7,038 nt of DNA from Planctomycetaceae bacterium UBA6163 (GTDB taxonomy: Bacteria; Planctomycetota; Planctomycetia; Pirellulales; Pirellulaceae), in the NCBI GenBank assembly GCA_002428205.1, contig DIUH01000028.1:1-7038 (forward strand). The letters are read 5' to 3'. Below the pieces are notes generated by a model. That model worked only from the letters and a program-made list of their open reading frames with translations. It was not told the DNA's origin and did no database searches. Position numbers and translations under genes: made by a program. Shown here piece by piece: positions 1 through 6,398 of the stretch (positions within the stretch are counted from its first letter, which is position 1; every line of letters begins with the position of its first letter).

Positions 1-41
1 GCGGACGCAAGGCCAACATTCAGAAATCGTCGTCGGTGCAT
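1..41 (-). CDS. N-terminus of a probable Tat-exported protein (partial)
   Basis: Reading leftward from an ATG at 41-39, the first 13 codons give M-H-R-R-R-F-L-N-V-G-L-A-S, and the frame is still open when the window ends. Arg3-Arg4-x-Phe6-Leu7-Asn8 followed by small and hydrophobic residues fits the twin-arginine (Tat) consensus R-R-x-F-L-K, so this is probably the start of a folded, exported protein. Planctomycetes have many Tat-type proteins of this kind (DUF1501, DUF1552, sulfatases, oxidoreductases), but 13 residues cannot choose among them. It has the same orientation as the oxidoreductase gene and starts 180 bp after that gene's stop, so it may have its own promoter. There is no strong ribosome binding site; a GGGG run lies a few bases before the ATG. 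The call rests only on the signal-like N-terminus, so a chance ORF is possible. Confidence 0.5.
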   Translation of the reverse strand, partial: MHRRRFLNVGLAS

Positions 42-221
42 GGCAACCCCGGGTTCCAGTCGTTGCGATCAGACTTTGGATCGTAAGCACGCGGGCATTT
101 TCCGCGTTACGTGATGCACCGTAGCATAACATCCGTAGCCGGCGTTTGTCGCTTTTAAGACGGCAATCGCTTTCGCCACGCTACCAAGCGACAGGCCTGA
201 GCCTCGTGCCTGAGTCACGGT
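42..221. other. Intergenic spacer downstream of the oxidoreductase gene
   Basis: This 180-bp stretch lies between the stop of the oxidoreductase gene and the start of the putative Tat protein. I see no convincing promoter, RNA gene or strong terminator. A weak five-base hairpin (CAGGC 192-196 with GCCTG 208-212) and a direct heptamer GCCTGAG at 195-201 and 208-214 lie just after the oxidoreductase stop. Neither is followed by a T-rich tract on the minus strand. Confidence 0.5.
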
Positions 222-1619
222 TCAATCGTTGATCAGGCAATGACGGTTTGCCATGCTGATGCCGCTGACAATCGCTCCGACGATGCCGACAAAGCCTTGG
301 TCGGTGCCACAGAGAAAGAGATTGTCGAGATGGGTGGTTCCGTCGAGTTGTTTGTCCGGCGCTCCGTATACCGCGCCGTTGTCGTGCCAGGTGAAACGGC
401 GGATCGTCTTGGGTGTGAAGACGTCGGTGTCGATGATGTGGCGACGAAAATCAGGCATGAACTGCACAGACGCGTGTACTGCGGCTTCGTATTGTTCAAT
501 TTTTTGGGCGTTGTATTTCGGCTCGGGCAACGCACACCAGCGGTCATGATCGGCCAGCGTCGTGATACGGATCACACCGTCTGGTAACATCCCGTCGGCT
601 GAATCGTAACGATAATTGTTGGGTGAACAGATCACGCCGGTGCGAGTATCACAAAGCGAATCTTGTGGTTTTCGCCAATGAAACTTTTCGCTGTCGTTAT
701 AGAAGACGATCGTGCGATCGAATCCGATATCTTTGGGTTGGGTGTCGAGTATCGATATCGATTCGATGAAGCTTAATTGCCCCGCTTTGGCGACGTCGAC
801 TTCGGTAATGTCGTCGCACATCCGCAGCGTCTCGACCGTGCCGGCGGATGATAAGATTCGCTTGCCTTGAATCTCGGTGCCATCGTCGAGCACGACTCCG
901 ACGGCGTGTCCGTTTTCGACGTGAATGCGAGAAACGCCGCTGCGTAGTTTCAACTCACCGCCGAGTCCGCGAAACTTGCGCACTAGGTTTTTTAAGATCA
1001 CTCGCACGCCTTTAAACGGACGAGCAAAACCTTCGAGATAGCAGGCACGGAACATGATGCAGAATTGACCGAAGTCCATATCGTCTTCGCGGGCGTTGCC
1101 GTACCACATCAGCGGACAGAGCAACATCTCGCGCAACAGCGGTTGGGGGATCATTTCACTCAAGACCGCTCGGGCGCTGCGGGTGAAATTGGGATCGTCG
1201 CCAGCCAAGTCGTCATAATCCATTAACGAACCGCACAGCTTTTGGAAGCCATCGACGCAGTCGGGAAACTCCCGAGCGATTTCGCTTTCCAGTAGTTCGA
1301 TGTCGTTGCCAAAGTCGAGATTGACGCCGGGAAAGCGGATCGAAGAACCGATCTGTTCGGCCAGAGAAAAATCTTCCCAACTGAACCGCAACTGGCGAAT
1401 CAATTTAGCCAGCGGCCCGCGTTTAGTGCCTTTGCGGGCAAAGTTGGTCATCGCATGCAGGCCGACGTCATAGTCGCGGCCGTTCATGCGGTAGAAGGAA
1501 TTGAGCCCGCCGATCGTGTAATGGCGTTCGAGCACACAGACACGTTGGTCAAAGTGCGCCAGGCGAATGCCCGCGGCCAGGCCGCTCATTCCGGCGCCGA
1601 TGATGATCGTGTCGTACAT
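222..1619 (-). CDS. FAD-dependent oxidoreductase, phytoene desaturase (CrtI)/RetSat-like
   Basis: This 465-residue flavoprotein has the architecture of the phytoene desaturase, carotenoid isomerase and retinol saturase superfamily. An N-terminal dinucleotide-binding fold is shown by G8-A-G10-M-S-G13, with acidic E31 at the end of the second strand and a G-G-L-N motif near 37-40. The C-terminus carries the second FAD motif of this family: T-P-K-T-I-R-R-F-T at 402-410, then L-F-L-C-G-T-D-Q at 434-441 and a glycine-rich G-I-V-G-A-I-V-S-G. There is no signal peptide or obvious membrane helix. Length is normal to slightly short for CrtI. The ATG at 1619 lies nine bases after the ACP stop codon, so it is almost certainly co-transcribed with the ACP and ketosynthase genes. 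That context argues for desaturation, saturation or isomerisation of a polyketide or fatty acyl chain, possibly ACP-bound, rather than classical carotenoid synthesis. Family assignment is firm; the substrate is inference. Confidence 0.88.
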   Translation of the reverse strand: MYDTIIIGAGMSGLAAGIRLAHFDQRVCVLERHYTIGGLNSFYRMNGRDYDVGLHAMTNFARKGTKRGPLAKLIRQLRFSWEDFSLAEQIGSSIRFPGVNLDFGNDIELLESEIAREFPDCVDGFQKLCGSLMDYDDLAGDDPNFTRSARAVLSEMIPQPLLREMLLCPLMWYGNAREDDMDFGQFCIMFRACYLEGFARPFKGVRVILKNLVRKFRGLGGELKLRSGVSRIHVENGHAVGVVLDDGTEIQGKRILSSAGTVETLRMCDDITEVDVAKAGQLSFIESISILDTQPKDIGFDRTIVFYNDSEKFHWRKPQDSLCDTRTGVICSPNNYRYDSADGMLPDGVIRITTLADHDRWCALPEPKYNAQKIEQYEAAVHASVQFMPDFRRHIIDTDVFTPKTIRRFTWHDNGAVYGAPDKQLDGTTHLDNLFLCGTDQGFVGIVGAIVSGISMANRHCLIND

Positions 1620-1628
1620 GCCGCTGGT

Positions 1629-1889
1629 TTACGCCTTAACGATGTCGCGCATTTTGGGTTCGAGGTACGTTACGGTCGAATGCATGCTGGCCAGGTTGCC
1701 GTAATCTTCTTCAGGAATCTGCACACGGTGACGCTTGCGAAGTTCCATGACAATGTCAAGAAAGTCCATGCTGTCGAGTTCCAACTGCTCGCGAAAACTG
1801 GTCTCATCGACTAAGTCGTCAAGGTTTTCGTCAGGTGCAATGTCGCTGAGAATATCGATGATTTCTTCGCGAATTTCGGCGGGACTCAT
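1629..1889 (-). CDS. Acyl carrier protein
   Basis: This 86-residue acidic protein has the size and pattern of a type II acyl carrier protein. The phosphopantetheine attachment site is L-E-L-D-S40-M-D, where Ser40 would carry the 4'-phosphopantetheine arm; the usual D-S-L is D-S-M here. The flanking helix F-L-D-I-V-M-E-L-R-K-R-H is typical of helix II, the surface that contacts partner enzymes. The protein holds the growing acyl chain in the cytoplasm for the adjacent ketosynthase and probably the oxidoreductase. It lies 89 bases after the ketosynthase stop and nine bases before the oxidoreductase ATG. A GGAG lies about 11 bases before its ATG, a somewhat long but usable spacing. The cassette context and divergent sequence suggest a dedicated ACP rather than the housekeeping acpP, so I give no symbol. 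Confidence 0.9.
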   Translation of the reverse strand: MSPAEIREEIIDILSDIAPDENLDDLVDETSFREQLELDSMDFLDIVMELRKRHRVQIPEEDYGNLASMHSTVTYLEPKMRDIVKA

Positions 1890-1978
1890 GTCGAAAGCTA
1901 CTCCGTGTTGCGGATTGGGTTTTGAAACTTAAAGTCCGATCCGCTGGGGTAGCGAATCGTTGATCGCATGCCGGTAGG

Positions 1979-3238
1979 TCACACTCTGCGAATGATGACC
2001 ACCGAATTGATACCCAGCATGCCAAAGGAATTGTTGAGGATGTAATCCACACCGCTGACTTCCTGCGGTTCGCTGGTCACCAAACCAGGCAACTCGCAGG
2101 TCGGGTCGAGGTTGTCGACATTGATGGTCGGATGCACAACGGCATCATTGAACGAAGGCAAGTTACCAGCCAATTCCAACGCACCGGCCGCACCCATCGC
2201 ATGGCCGATGAAGCTTTTGGTGTTGTTGATCTTCACCGATTTGCACTCGCCAAAAACGCGTCGCAACGCGTCGCATTCTTGCGTATCACCGCTGGCGGTG
2301 CCAGTCGCGTGCGTGCTGACAATGTCGATGTCTTCGGGTTCCAATCCCGCTCGCTTGAGCGCTAACTGGACACATTGGGCTTGGCGTTCAGGGTTGGGCA
2401 AAACGAAGTCGGTGGCGTCAGTGTTGATCGCGTATCCGGCGAGTTCGCCGAAAATCTCGGCGCCACGCTTTTTGGCATCGCTTAACCGCTCCAGCACATA
2501 GATGCAGCTCCCTTCGGCGACGACGATTCCATTTCGGTCGCGATCAAAGGGACGACTGGCCTGAGCCGGATCGGCATGCGTCGCCAACGCGTTCTGGCTG
2601 TTGAAACTTGCGAAGATGCCAAACGTGTGAATGCTTTCGCTGGTCCCACCGGCAAGTGCGACGTCGCATTCGTCCAACCGCAGCATCTGGGCACCTTGGA
2701 TCAGGCCCGCGTTGCCGGCGGCACAAGCGGCACCGATCGTGTAGTGCGGCCCGGTGATCCCCATGTTCAGCGCGATCTCGCCGGCCGGATTGTTAGCAAC
2801 CGTGCGGGGATTGTGGTGGTGAGACCAAACCGATGTGTCGTAATCAAAACCCTTGATCAGGTAGATTTCATTTTCGGTTTCGACATTTCCGTGTTCGGTC
2901 ACGCCAATGTAGATGCCGACTCGCGACCGATCGACGTTTTCCCAATCCAACCCGCTGTGCTTAACCGCTTCGTTGGCCGCGTAAATCCCAATGCTGCCCG
3001 CTCGTGTGCCACGGCGGAGATCCTTTTTGGTCTGGTATCTCAGGGTGTCATAATCGCAAACACCGGCCAAAGTTGGACCGAAGTAGCGAACTTCGTACGG
3101 CTTTACACCGCTGCGTTTTTCCAGCAACGCCTGGCGATACGATTGCCAATCGTTGCCATTGGGCGATGTCAGGCCGATACCGGTAATGACAATCCGCTGG
3201 GAATCGGGCAGCGAATCGACGCGAGAAGGGGCGATCAC
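1979..3238 (-). CDS. Beta-ketoacyl-ACP synthase (FabF/KAS II-like)
   Basis: This 419-residue thiolase-fold condensing enzyme would extend an acyl chain by decarboxylative Claisen condensation with malonyl-ACP. The start of the fold is visible at R-I-V-I-T-G-I-G-L-T-S-P-N-G (15-28). The active-site triad looks complete: nucleophile Cys172 in G-A-A-C-A-A-G, His310 in S-T-H-A-T-G-T-A-S-G-D, and His346 in K341-S-F-I-G-H-A-M-G-A-A-G. The C-terminal gating loop is odd: F-G-M-L-G-I-N (405-411) replaces the common F-G-F-G-G-T-N. The start codon is GTG at 3238-3236; no in-frame ATG precedes the fold, so GTG is chosen. It overlaps by GTGA the stop of a possible 15-residue upstream ORF. It is the first gene of the ketosynthase-ACP-oxidoreductase cassette. 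Condensing-enzyme function is firm; a role in secondary lipid or polyene synthesis rather than housekeeping elongation is inferred from context. Confidence 0.9.
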   Translation of the reverse strand: MIAPSRVDSLPDSQRIVITGIGLTSPNGNDWQSYRQALLEKRSGVKPYEVRYFGPTLAGVCDYDTLRYQTKKDLRRGTRAGSIGIYAANEAVKHSGLDWENVDRSRVGIYIGVTEHGNVETENEIYLIKGFDYDTSVWSHHHNPRTVANNPAGEIALNMGITGPHYTIGAACAAGNAGLIQGAQMLRLDECDVALAGGTSESIHTFGIFASFNSQNALATHADPAQASRPFDRDRNGIVVAEGSCIYVLERLSDAKKRGAEIFGELAGYAINTDATDFVLPNPERQAQCVQLALKRAGLEPEDIDIVSTHATGTASGDTQECDALRRVFGECKSVKINNTKSFIGHAMGAAGALELAGNLPSFNDAVVHPTINVDNLDPTCELPGLVTSEPQEVSGVDYILNNSFGMLGINSVVIIRRV

Positions 3239-3282
3239 GACGAATACAAATCCACGGACTGAATGGGAATCGAAATGTGCAT
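3235..3282 (-). CDS. Possible 15-residue leader ORF coupled to the ketosynthase gene
   Basis: An ATG at 3282-3280 opens a frame reading M-H-I-S-I-P-I-Q-S-V-D-L-Y-S-S and ends with TGA at 3237-3235. That stop overlaps the GTG start of the ketosynthase gene in the four-base GTGA pattern typical of translationally coupled genes. Because the ketosynthase starts with GTG and has no clear Shine-Dalgarno sequence, ribosomes ending this short ORF could help initiate it. There is no recognisable peptide family and no clear ribosome binding site for the leader, so the overlap could be chance. Confidence 0.25.
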   Translation of the reverse strand: MHISIPIQSVDLYSS

Positions 3283-3421
3283 TGTCAGGCCAGCGGCCAA
3301 CGGACCCGTTATTACTGAAAAGCTACCCGTTGAACCGACTTTTTACAATGAGCAACCACAGCAGATCTGGGGCCATTGGCGACAAAGCTGCGAAAGACAC
3401 CAGCATGCTTGGGGAGTTTAA

Positions 3422-3447
3422 CGCAACAAAAGTGGCGGTTTGTCGCA
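3422..3447 (-). terminator. Weak terminator-like hairpin after the kinase gene
   Basis: Just after the kinase stop codon, on the minus strand, GCGACAAA (3446-3439) can pair with TTTGTTGC (3430-3423) around an eight-base loop, an 8-bp stem with one G-U pair. The stem is AT-rich and no clear U tract follows, so termination would be weak or partial. If it does not stop transcription, the kinase and ketosynthase cassette could share a transcript. Confidence 0.3.
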
Positions 3448-3450
3448 GGG

Positions 3451-4488
3451 TCAACTTTGAGCGAGAACCAATCCGATGCAAATGATCACCAGAATGGCAA
3501 TGATCGCGAGAATGCGGCTCCAGGAAACATCGCCGCGCGAGTGGCCGCCAAGCCTCGCTTGGATCTGTTTCTGCAGCATTCGCCTGCCGACATCGTTGAC
3601 CTGTCCCGCCGAAACGTCTTTGCTGGTCGACTCGTTCTGTGGGTGCAACTCTTGATCGCGCAGACCATACTTTTCCATGATCTGCAGCATTTTTCCTTGC
3701 ACTTCGCGAGCATTAAACGGTCGATGGTCGGGGCTTTTCGCCAACAATTGAACAATCACGTCATCCAACTCTTGTGGACACTGCGGAATAATGCGACTGA
3801 CACGTGGCGGTTCAGCCCTTAAATGCTGTTCAAACAGTTGCGGAAACGTATCGGCAATGTACGGCTTTTGGCCTGCCAGCATTTCGTACAAGCAACAACC
3901 CAGTGCATAAAGGTCCGCCTTGCCCGATATCGAAGCATCGCCGGTAATCTGCTCCGGCGCCATATAGGCGTGCGTGCCGACGGTCAGCCCTTCGGCAGTC
4001 AGGTCCGACGCGCTGACATCGCGAGCGATTCCGAAGTCGCCTAGCTTGATGGTGCCGTTGCGAGTCAGAAACAGATTGCCAGGCTTCAGGTCGCGGTGAA
4101 TGATGCCGTGATTGTGCGCGCACTGCAGCGCCGAACAGATCTGGCTGGCCGCACTGACAACGACCTGCCACGAAAGCGCCCCGTTGCTGGCCAACAGGTC
4201 GCGAAACGACCCGCCTTCGACCAGTTCCATGATGTAGAACAGGTTGCCATCGGAGTCTTCGCCACCGCCGTAATACCCGATCACGTTGGGGTGGCGCAGC
4301 CGCTGAAGGATCATCATTTCGCGGCGGAAACGGGCACCGATCAACGGATCACGGCTGACCGATGGGTGCAGACGCTTGATCGCTACAGGGTTGCCGGTCG
4401 CCTTTTCGGTCGCGGCGTAAATCGTGCCTACGGTCCCCACCCCAAGCACCGCGCCGATTTGGTAATCATCCAGATTCAGCCTGGACAT
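3451..4488 (-). CDS. Hanks-type Ser/Thr protein kinase, C-terminally membrane anchored
   Basis: This 345-residue protein carries a complete PknB-type kinase domain at about residues 9-272. Visible elements are the glycine-rich loop G16-V-G18-T-V-G21, ATP-positioning Lys38 in V-A-I-K, Glu57 of helix C, the catalytic loop H131-R-D133-L-K135-P-G-N138, the D151-F-G metal-binding motif, the A-P-E motif (177-179), Asp192 and Arg256. The R-D pair indicates an activation-loop-regulated kinase, probably autophosphorylated on Ser or Thr residues between D-F-G and A-P-E (about 159-172). A polar linker (about 275-320) leads to a single hydrophobic helix at about 326-343, with only Q-S after it. The catalytic domain is therefore cytoplasmic and there is no external sensor domain. 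The ATG at 4488 sits directly before the fold. Its neighbours are rplU upstream and the ketosynthase cassette downstream on the same strand; its substrates cannot be inferred. Confidence 0.93.
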   Translation of the reverse strand: MSRLNLDDYQIGAVLGVGTVGTIYAATEKATGNPVAIKRLHPSVSRDPLIGARFRREMMILQRLRHPNVIGYYGGGEDSDGNLFYIMELVEGGSFRDLLASNGALSWQVVVSAASQICSALQCAHNHGIIHRDLKPGNLFLTRNGTIKLGDFGIARDVSASDLTAEGLTVGTHAYMAPEQITGDASISGKADLYALGCCLYEMLAGQKPYIADTFPQLFEQHLRAEPPRVSRIIPQCPQELDDVIVQLLAKSPDHRPFNAREVQGKMLQIMEKYGLRDQELHPQNESTSKDVSAGQVNDVGRRMLQKQIQARLGGHSRGDVSWSRILAIIAILVIICIGLVLAQS

Positions 4489-4605
4489 AATCGGCTCTCA
4501 GAAGACTTCAGAAAGGAAAAGTCGGGGGGGAAGGAGCAGCGTGAAGTTACGTCCTTAGCGATTCCGCTTGGAAGAAAACCGTATAAATCTTGACCAAACA
4601 ATAGC

Positions 4606-4639
4606 GGGCAAGCCTGCAGCGGTTCGCTTTCGCTTGCCC
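4606..4639 (-). terminator. Hairpin terminator candidate after rplU
   Basis: On the minus strand, 22 bases past the L21 stop codon, a perfect 8-bp stem GGGCAAGC (4639-4632) and GCTTGCCC (4613-4606) encloses an 18-base loop. The loop can itself pair AGCG with CGCT. A moderately T-rich stretch (ATTGTTTGG) follows. Position and stem strength fit an intrinsic terminator for rplU, separating it from the kinase gene. The U tract is imperfect, so efficiency is uncertain. Confidence 0.55.
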
Positions 4640-4660
4640 AATCTGAAAAACAGAATGCGA

Positions 4661-4975
4661 TCAAACAGCGCCGATCGACTCGATCCTGACGCGTGTATAC
4701 AGCGCACGGTGACCGGTTCGCTTCTTGGAGTGCTTGCGACGAGTGAACTTTTGGATGTAAACCTTCTCACCCTGCTTGGGACCCAAAACCGATGCGGTGA
4801 CCGTGGTGCCGTCTAGGGTTGGTGTGCCCAATCGCAGCCCGTCTTCTCCACCGACGCAAAGGACTTTGCCCAGCGTAATGCTTTCGCCGGTCGCGATTTC
4901 ACGGTAATCCAAGTCGAGTTCCATACCTGGTTCAACGCGGTACTGGCGACCGCCGTCGACGATGATGGCGTACAT
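4661..4975 (-). CDS. rplU: 50S ribosomal protein L21
   Basis: This 104-residue protein is a normal-length bacterial L21, a component of the large ribosomal subunit that binds 23S rRNA. It begins with the family signature M-Y-A-I-I-V-D-G-G-R-Q-Y-R-V and ends with the basic RNA-binding segment K-F-T-R-R-K-H-S-K-K-R-T-G-H-R followed by Y-T-R-V-R-I-E-S-I. The frame is open further upstream to 5083, giving 36 more residues, but these are arginine- and cysteine-rich, match nothing in the L21 family, and precede the canonical M-Y-A-I-I start. The ATG at 4975 is therefore chosen. No Shine-Dalgarno sequence is seen. In most bacteria rpmA (L27) follows rplU directly; here a hairpin and then a kinase gene follow, so L27 must lie elsewhere. 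Confidence 0.95.
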   Translation of the reverse strand: MYAIIVDGGRQYRVEPGMELDLDYREIATGESITLGKVLCVGGEDGLRLGTPTLDGTTVTASVLGPKQGEKVYIQKFTRRKHSKKRTGHRALYTRVRIESIGAV

Positions 4976-5091
4976 AAAGAATCTGCTTCGATGCTTACTG
5001 GGGACGAATAAACCGCAACGGCGGCAACGTAGAAGCCGAAAGTCTAGCGACATTGCCAGCCGATCGGAAGCCCTTTGTGTCACCTGAGCGA

Positions 5092-5131
5092 CCAGTTTTC
5101 ACCGGATCACCCCAGTTTCCACCGAATCACA
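5092..5131. repeat. Two-copy 20-bp tandem repeat upstream of rplU
   Basis: The plus strand reads CCAGTTTTCACCGGATCACC at 5092-5111, immediately followed by CCAGTTTCCACCGAATCACA at 5112-5131. The two units match at 17 of 20 positions. A degenerate third copy may continue to about 5150 (CCGG, then ACCATCACA). The repeat lies 117-156 bp upstream of the rplU ATG and after the end of the anti-sigma-like gene. The 20-bp period is close to two helical turns, which would suit a protein binding the same face, but no function is known. Confidence 0.6.
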
Positions 5132-5187
5132 CCGGCCGCGACCATCACATGCCGAACCACCGGTACCCACGACGCCCAGCCGACCCT

Positions 5188-6387
5188 TTACCGCTGGACA
5201 GCTTCTGGCGTCGGCGCGTACCAGCTCGGCCCCAACGAAGCGTCATCAATGTTGACACCTGCGGCAATCGAACCGCGATGATTTGTGTACGGATGATCAT
5301 AAATGTCAATGCTCCGCGGACGCACATGACGTACGCTGCCATCTTCGTACAATATGTTGGCGCCTTCGCCGTGGTGCCACTTCAGAGTCGTGACATCAAC
5401 GCCATCAGTCGACTGCCGACCGGCGATCGGCATGTCGCCCAACACCGCAAACGATGATCGACCCTCGTAGCGTGGCGTCTGGTATTTGCCGTTTTCAATC
5501 ACCCCAAGGTTGTACGCATAATGCCCACCGGCGACGCGCTGAATAAACCTCAACAACTTAATGTCACCGCGAAACGCAGCGTCGATCAAGTGCTGGCTAT
5601 TGATCAGGTCGTGCGAACCGACGCGAGAAAACAAGGTGCCGCCACGGGCCGTTGACGATCTTGGTCCGTTGGCACGACCACCCAAGAGCACCAATTGCGA
5701 TTCTTCACAGTTTCGCGGGCATTCCTCGTCGGGGATCTCGCCATCCGCACACCAACGCAAACTCGGGTCAGTCAGCAGCCCTCGATCCGTTAAGTGCAAC
5801 TCCCACATCCCGGAGAAGGCTTCGTGACCACTTTCGGCGACTTGCGGCAGCCGCGAATCGGTCCGACCGAGCACATAATCGCCAATCGCGACACCAAGTT
5901 GTCGCAGATTATTTTGGCAAGCTATCTTCCGGGCCTCGCCGCGATACCTCGCCACGACCGGAAAAGCCAACGCAAGAATCGCAGCCGCCGCCAGGGCACT
6001 GACTAACATGTCGGACCAAGTCTGACGATTTTTGCCGGGCAAAAGACGTTCCGGACGCATCCCTAGCATCGCGGTGTCAGACGAGAACAGTGATTGCGAT
6101 CCGCTCGCCGGCACGGTTTCTTCCGCCGCAGCGTCGACTGCGGCATTTGCAAACTCAGGAATGTCATGTTCCGCTGCATCAATGCTGGCCAGCGTTCGCG
6201 AAATCAGGTCTGGCGGCAATTCGACCAAGTCGTTTTCGCCGACCGATTGGTCAAAATCGTTCAACATACGCTGAACTTCGGCCAACTCTTCTCGCAACAG
6301 CGGATCTTCTTGCAACCGTTGATCGATCCGCCGCATTTCGTGCGGTTCAAGCGCTGACAGCAGATATCCGAGCAGGTCTTCTCGCAT
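5188..6387 (-). CDS. Membrane protein: anti-sigma-like N-terminus fused to DUF1559-like domain
   Basis: I choose the ATG at 6387, giving 399 residues; an in-frame TTG lies two codons upstream at 6393. Residues 1-50 (R-E-D-L-L-G-Y-L-L-S-A-L-E-P-H-E, then R-L-Q-E-D-P-L-L-R-E-E-L) resemble the helical sigma-binding domain of RskA-type anti-sigma factors and lack the H-x3-C-x2-C zinc motif. A polar linker leads to one membrane helix at about 126-146. Directly after it comes A-R-K-I-A-C-Q-N-N-L-R-Q-L-G (152-165), the segment that follows the pilin helix in planctomycete DUF1559 proteins, and H339-x9-D349-G350 matches the H-x9-D-G motif exactly. There is no prepilin cleavage motif (G-F-T-L-V-E), so it is probably a permanent membrane protein with the anti-sigma-like part inside and the DUF1559 part outside. 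Four cysteines (about 213, 223, 227 and 157) could form disulfides. A transmembrane regulator role is inference; no sigma factor gene is adjacent. Confidence 0.82.
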   Translation of the reverse strand: MREDLLGYLLSALEPHEMRRIDQRLQEDPLLREELAEVQRMLNDFDQSVGENDLVELPPDLISRTLASIDAAEHDIPEFANAAVDAAAEETVPASGSQSLFSSDTAMLGMRPERLLPGKNRQTWSDMLVSALAAAAILALAFPVVARYRGEARKIACQNNLRQLGVAIGDYVLGRTDSRLPQVAESGHEAFSGMWELHLTDRGLLTDPSLRWCADGEIPDEECPRNCEESQLVLLGGRANGPRSSTARGGTLFSRVGSHDLINSQHLIDAAFRGDIKLLRFIQRVAGGHYAYNLGVIENGKYQTPRYEGRSSFAVLGDMPIAGRQSTDGVDVTTLKWHHGEGANILYEDGSVRHVRPRSIDIYDHPYTNHRGSIAAGVNIDDASLGPSWYAPTPEAVQR

Positions 6388-6398
6388 AATCAATTGGA

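Noticed and set aside
192..212. Five-base hairpin after the oxidoreductase stop as a terminator
   Set aside because: Stem is short, the loop is 11 bases and no T-rich tract follows on the minus strand.
1831..2052. 73-codon minus-strand ORF bridging ketosynthase and ACP
   Set aside because: It overlaps both real genes out of frame and its Ser/Arg-rich translation looks like a frame shadow.
2576..3262. 228-codon open frame on the plus strand opposite the ketosynthase gene
   Set aside because: It lies wholly antisense to a gene with complete active-site motifs, has no recognisable domain, and is explained by the codon bias of the true gene.
3239..3450. Promoter for the ketosynthase cassette between kinase and ketosynthase
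   Set aside because: Candidate pairs such as TTGTAA with TAGCTT match poorly; a promoter may exist here but I cannot point to it.
4096..4593. 165-codon plus-strand ORF opposite the kinase
   Set aside because: Antisense to a kinase with all catalytic motifs; no domain or plausible initiation signal.
4976..5083. In-frame 36-residue N-terminal extension of L21
   Set aside because: The extra residues are Arg/Cys-rich and unlike any L21, and the canonical M-Y-A-I-I start is present at 4975.
6388..6393. TTG start two codons upstream for the anti-sigma-like protein
   Set aside because: An ATG at 6387 follows almost at once and directly precedes the domain; neither has a clear ribosome binding site, so the ATG is preferred.
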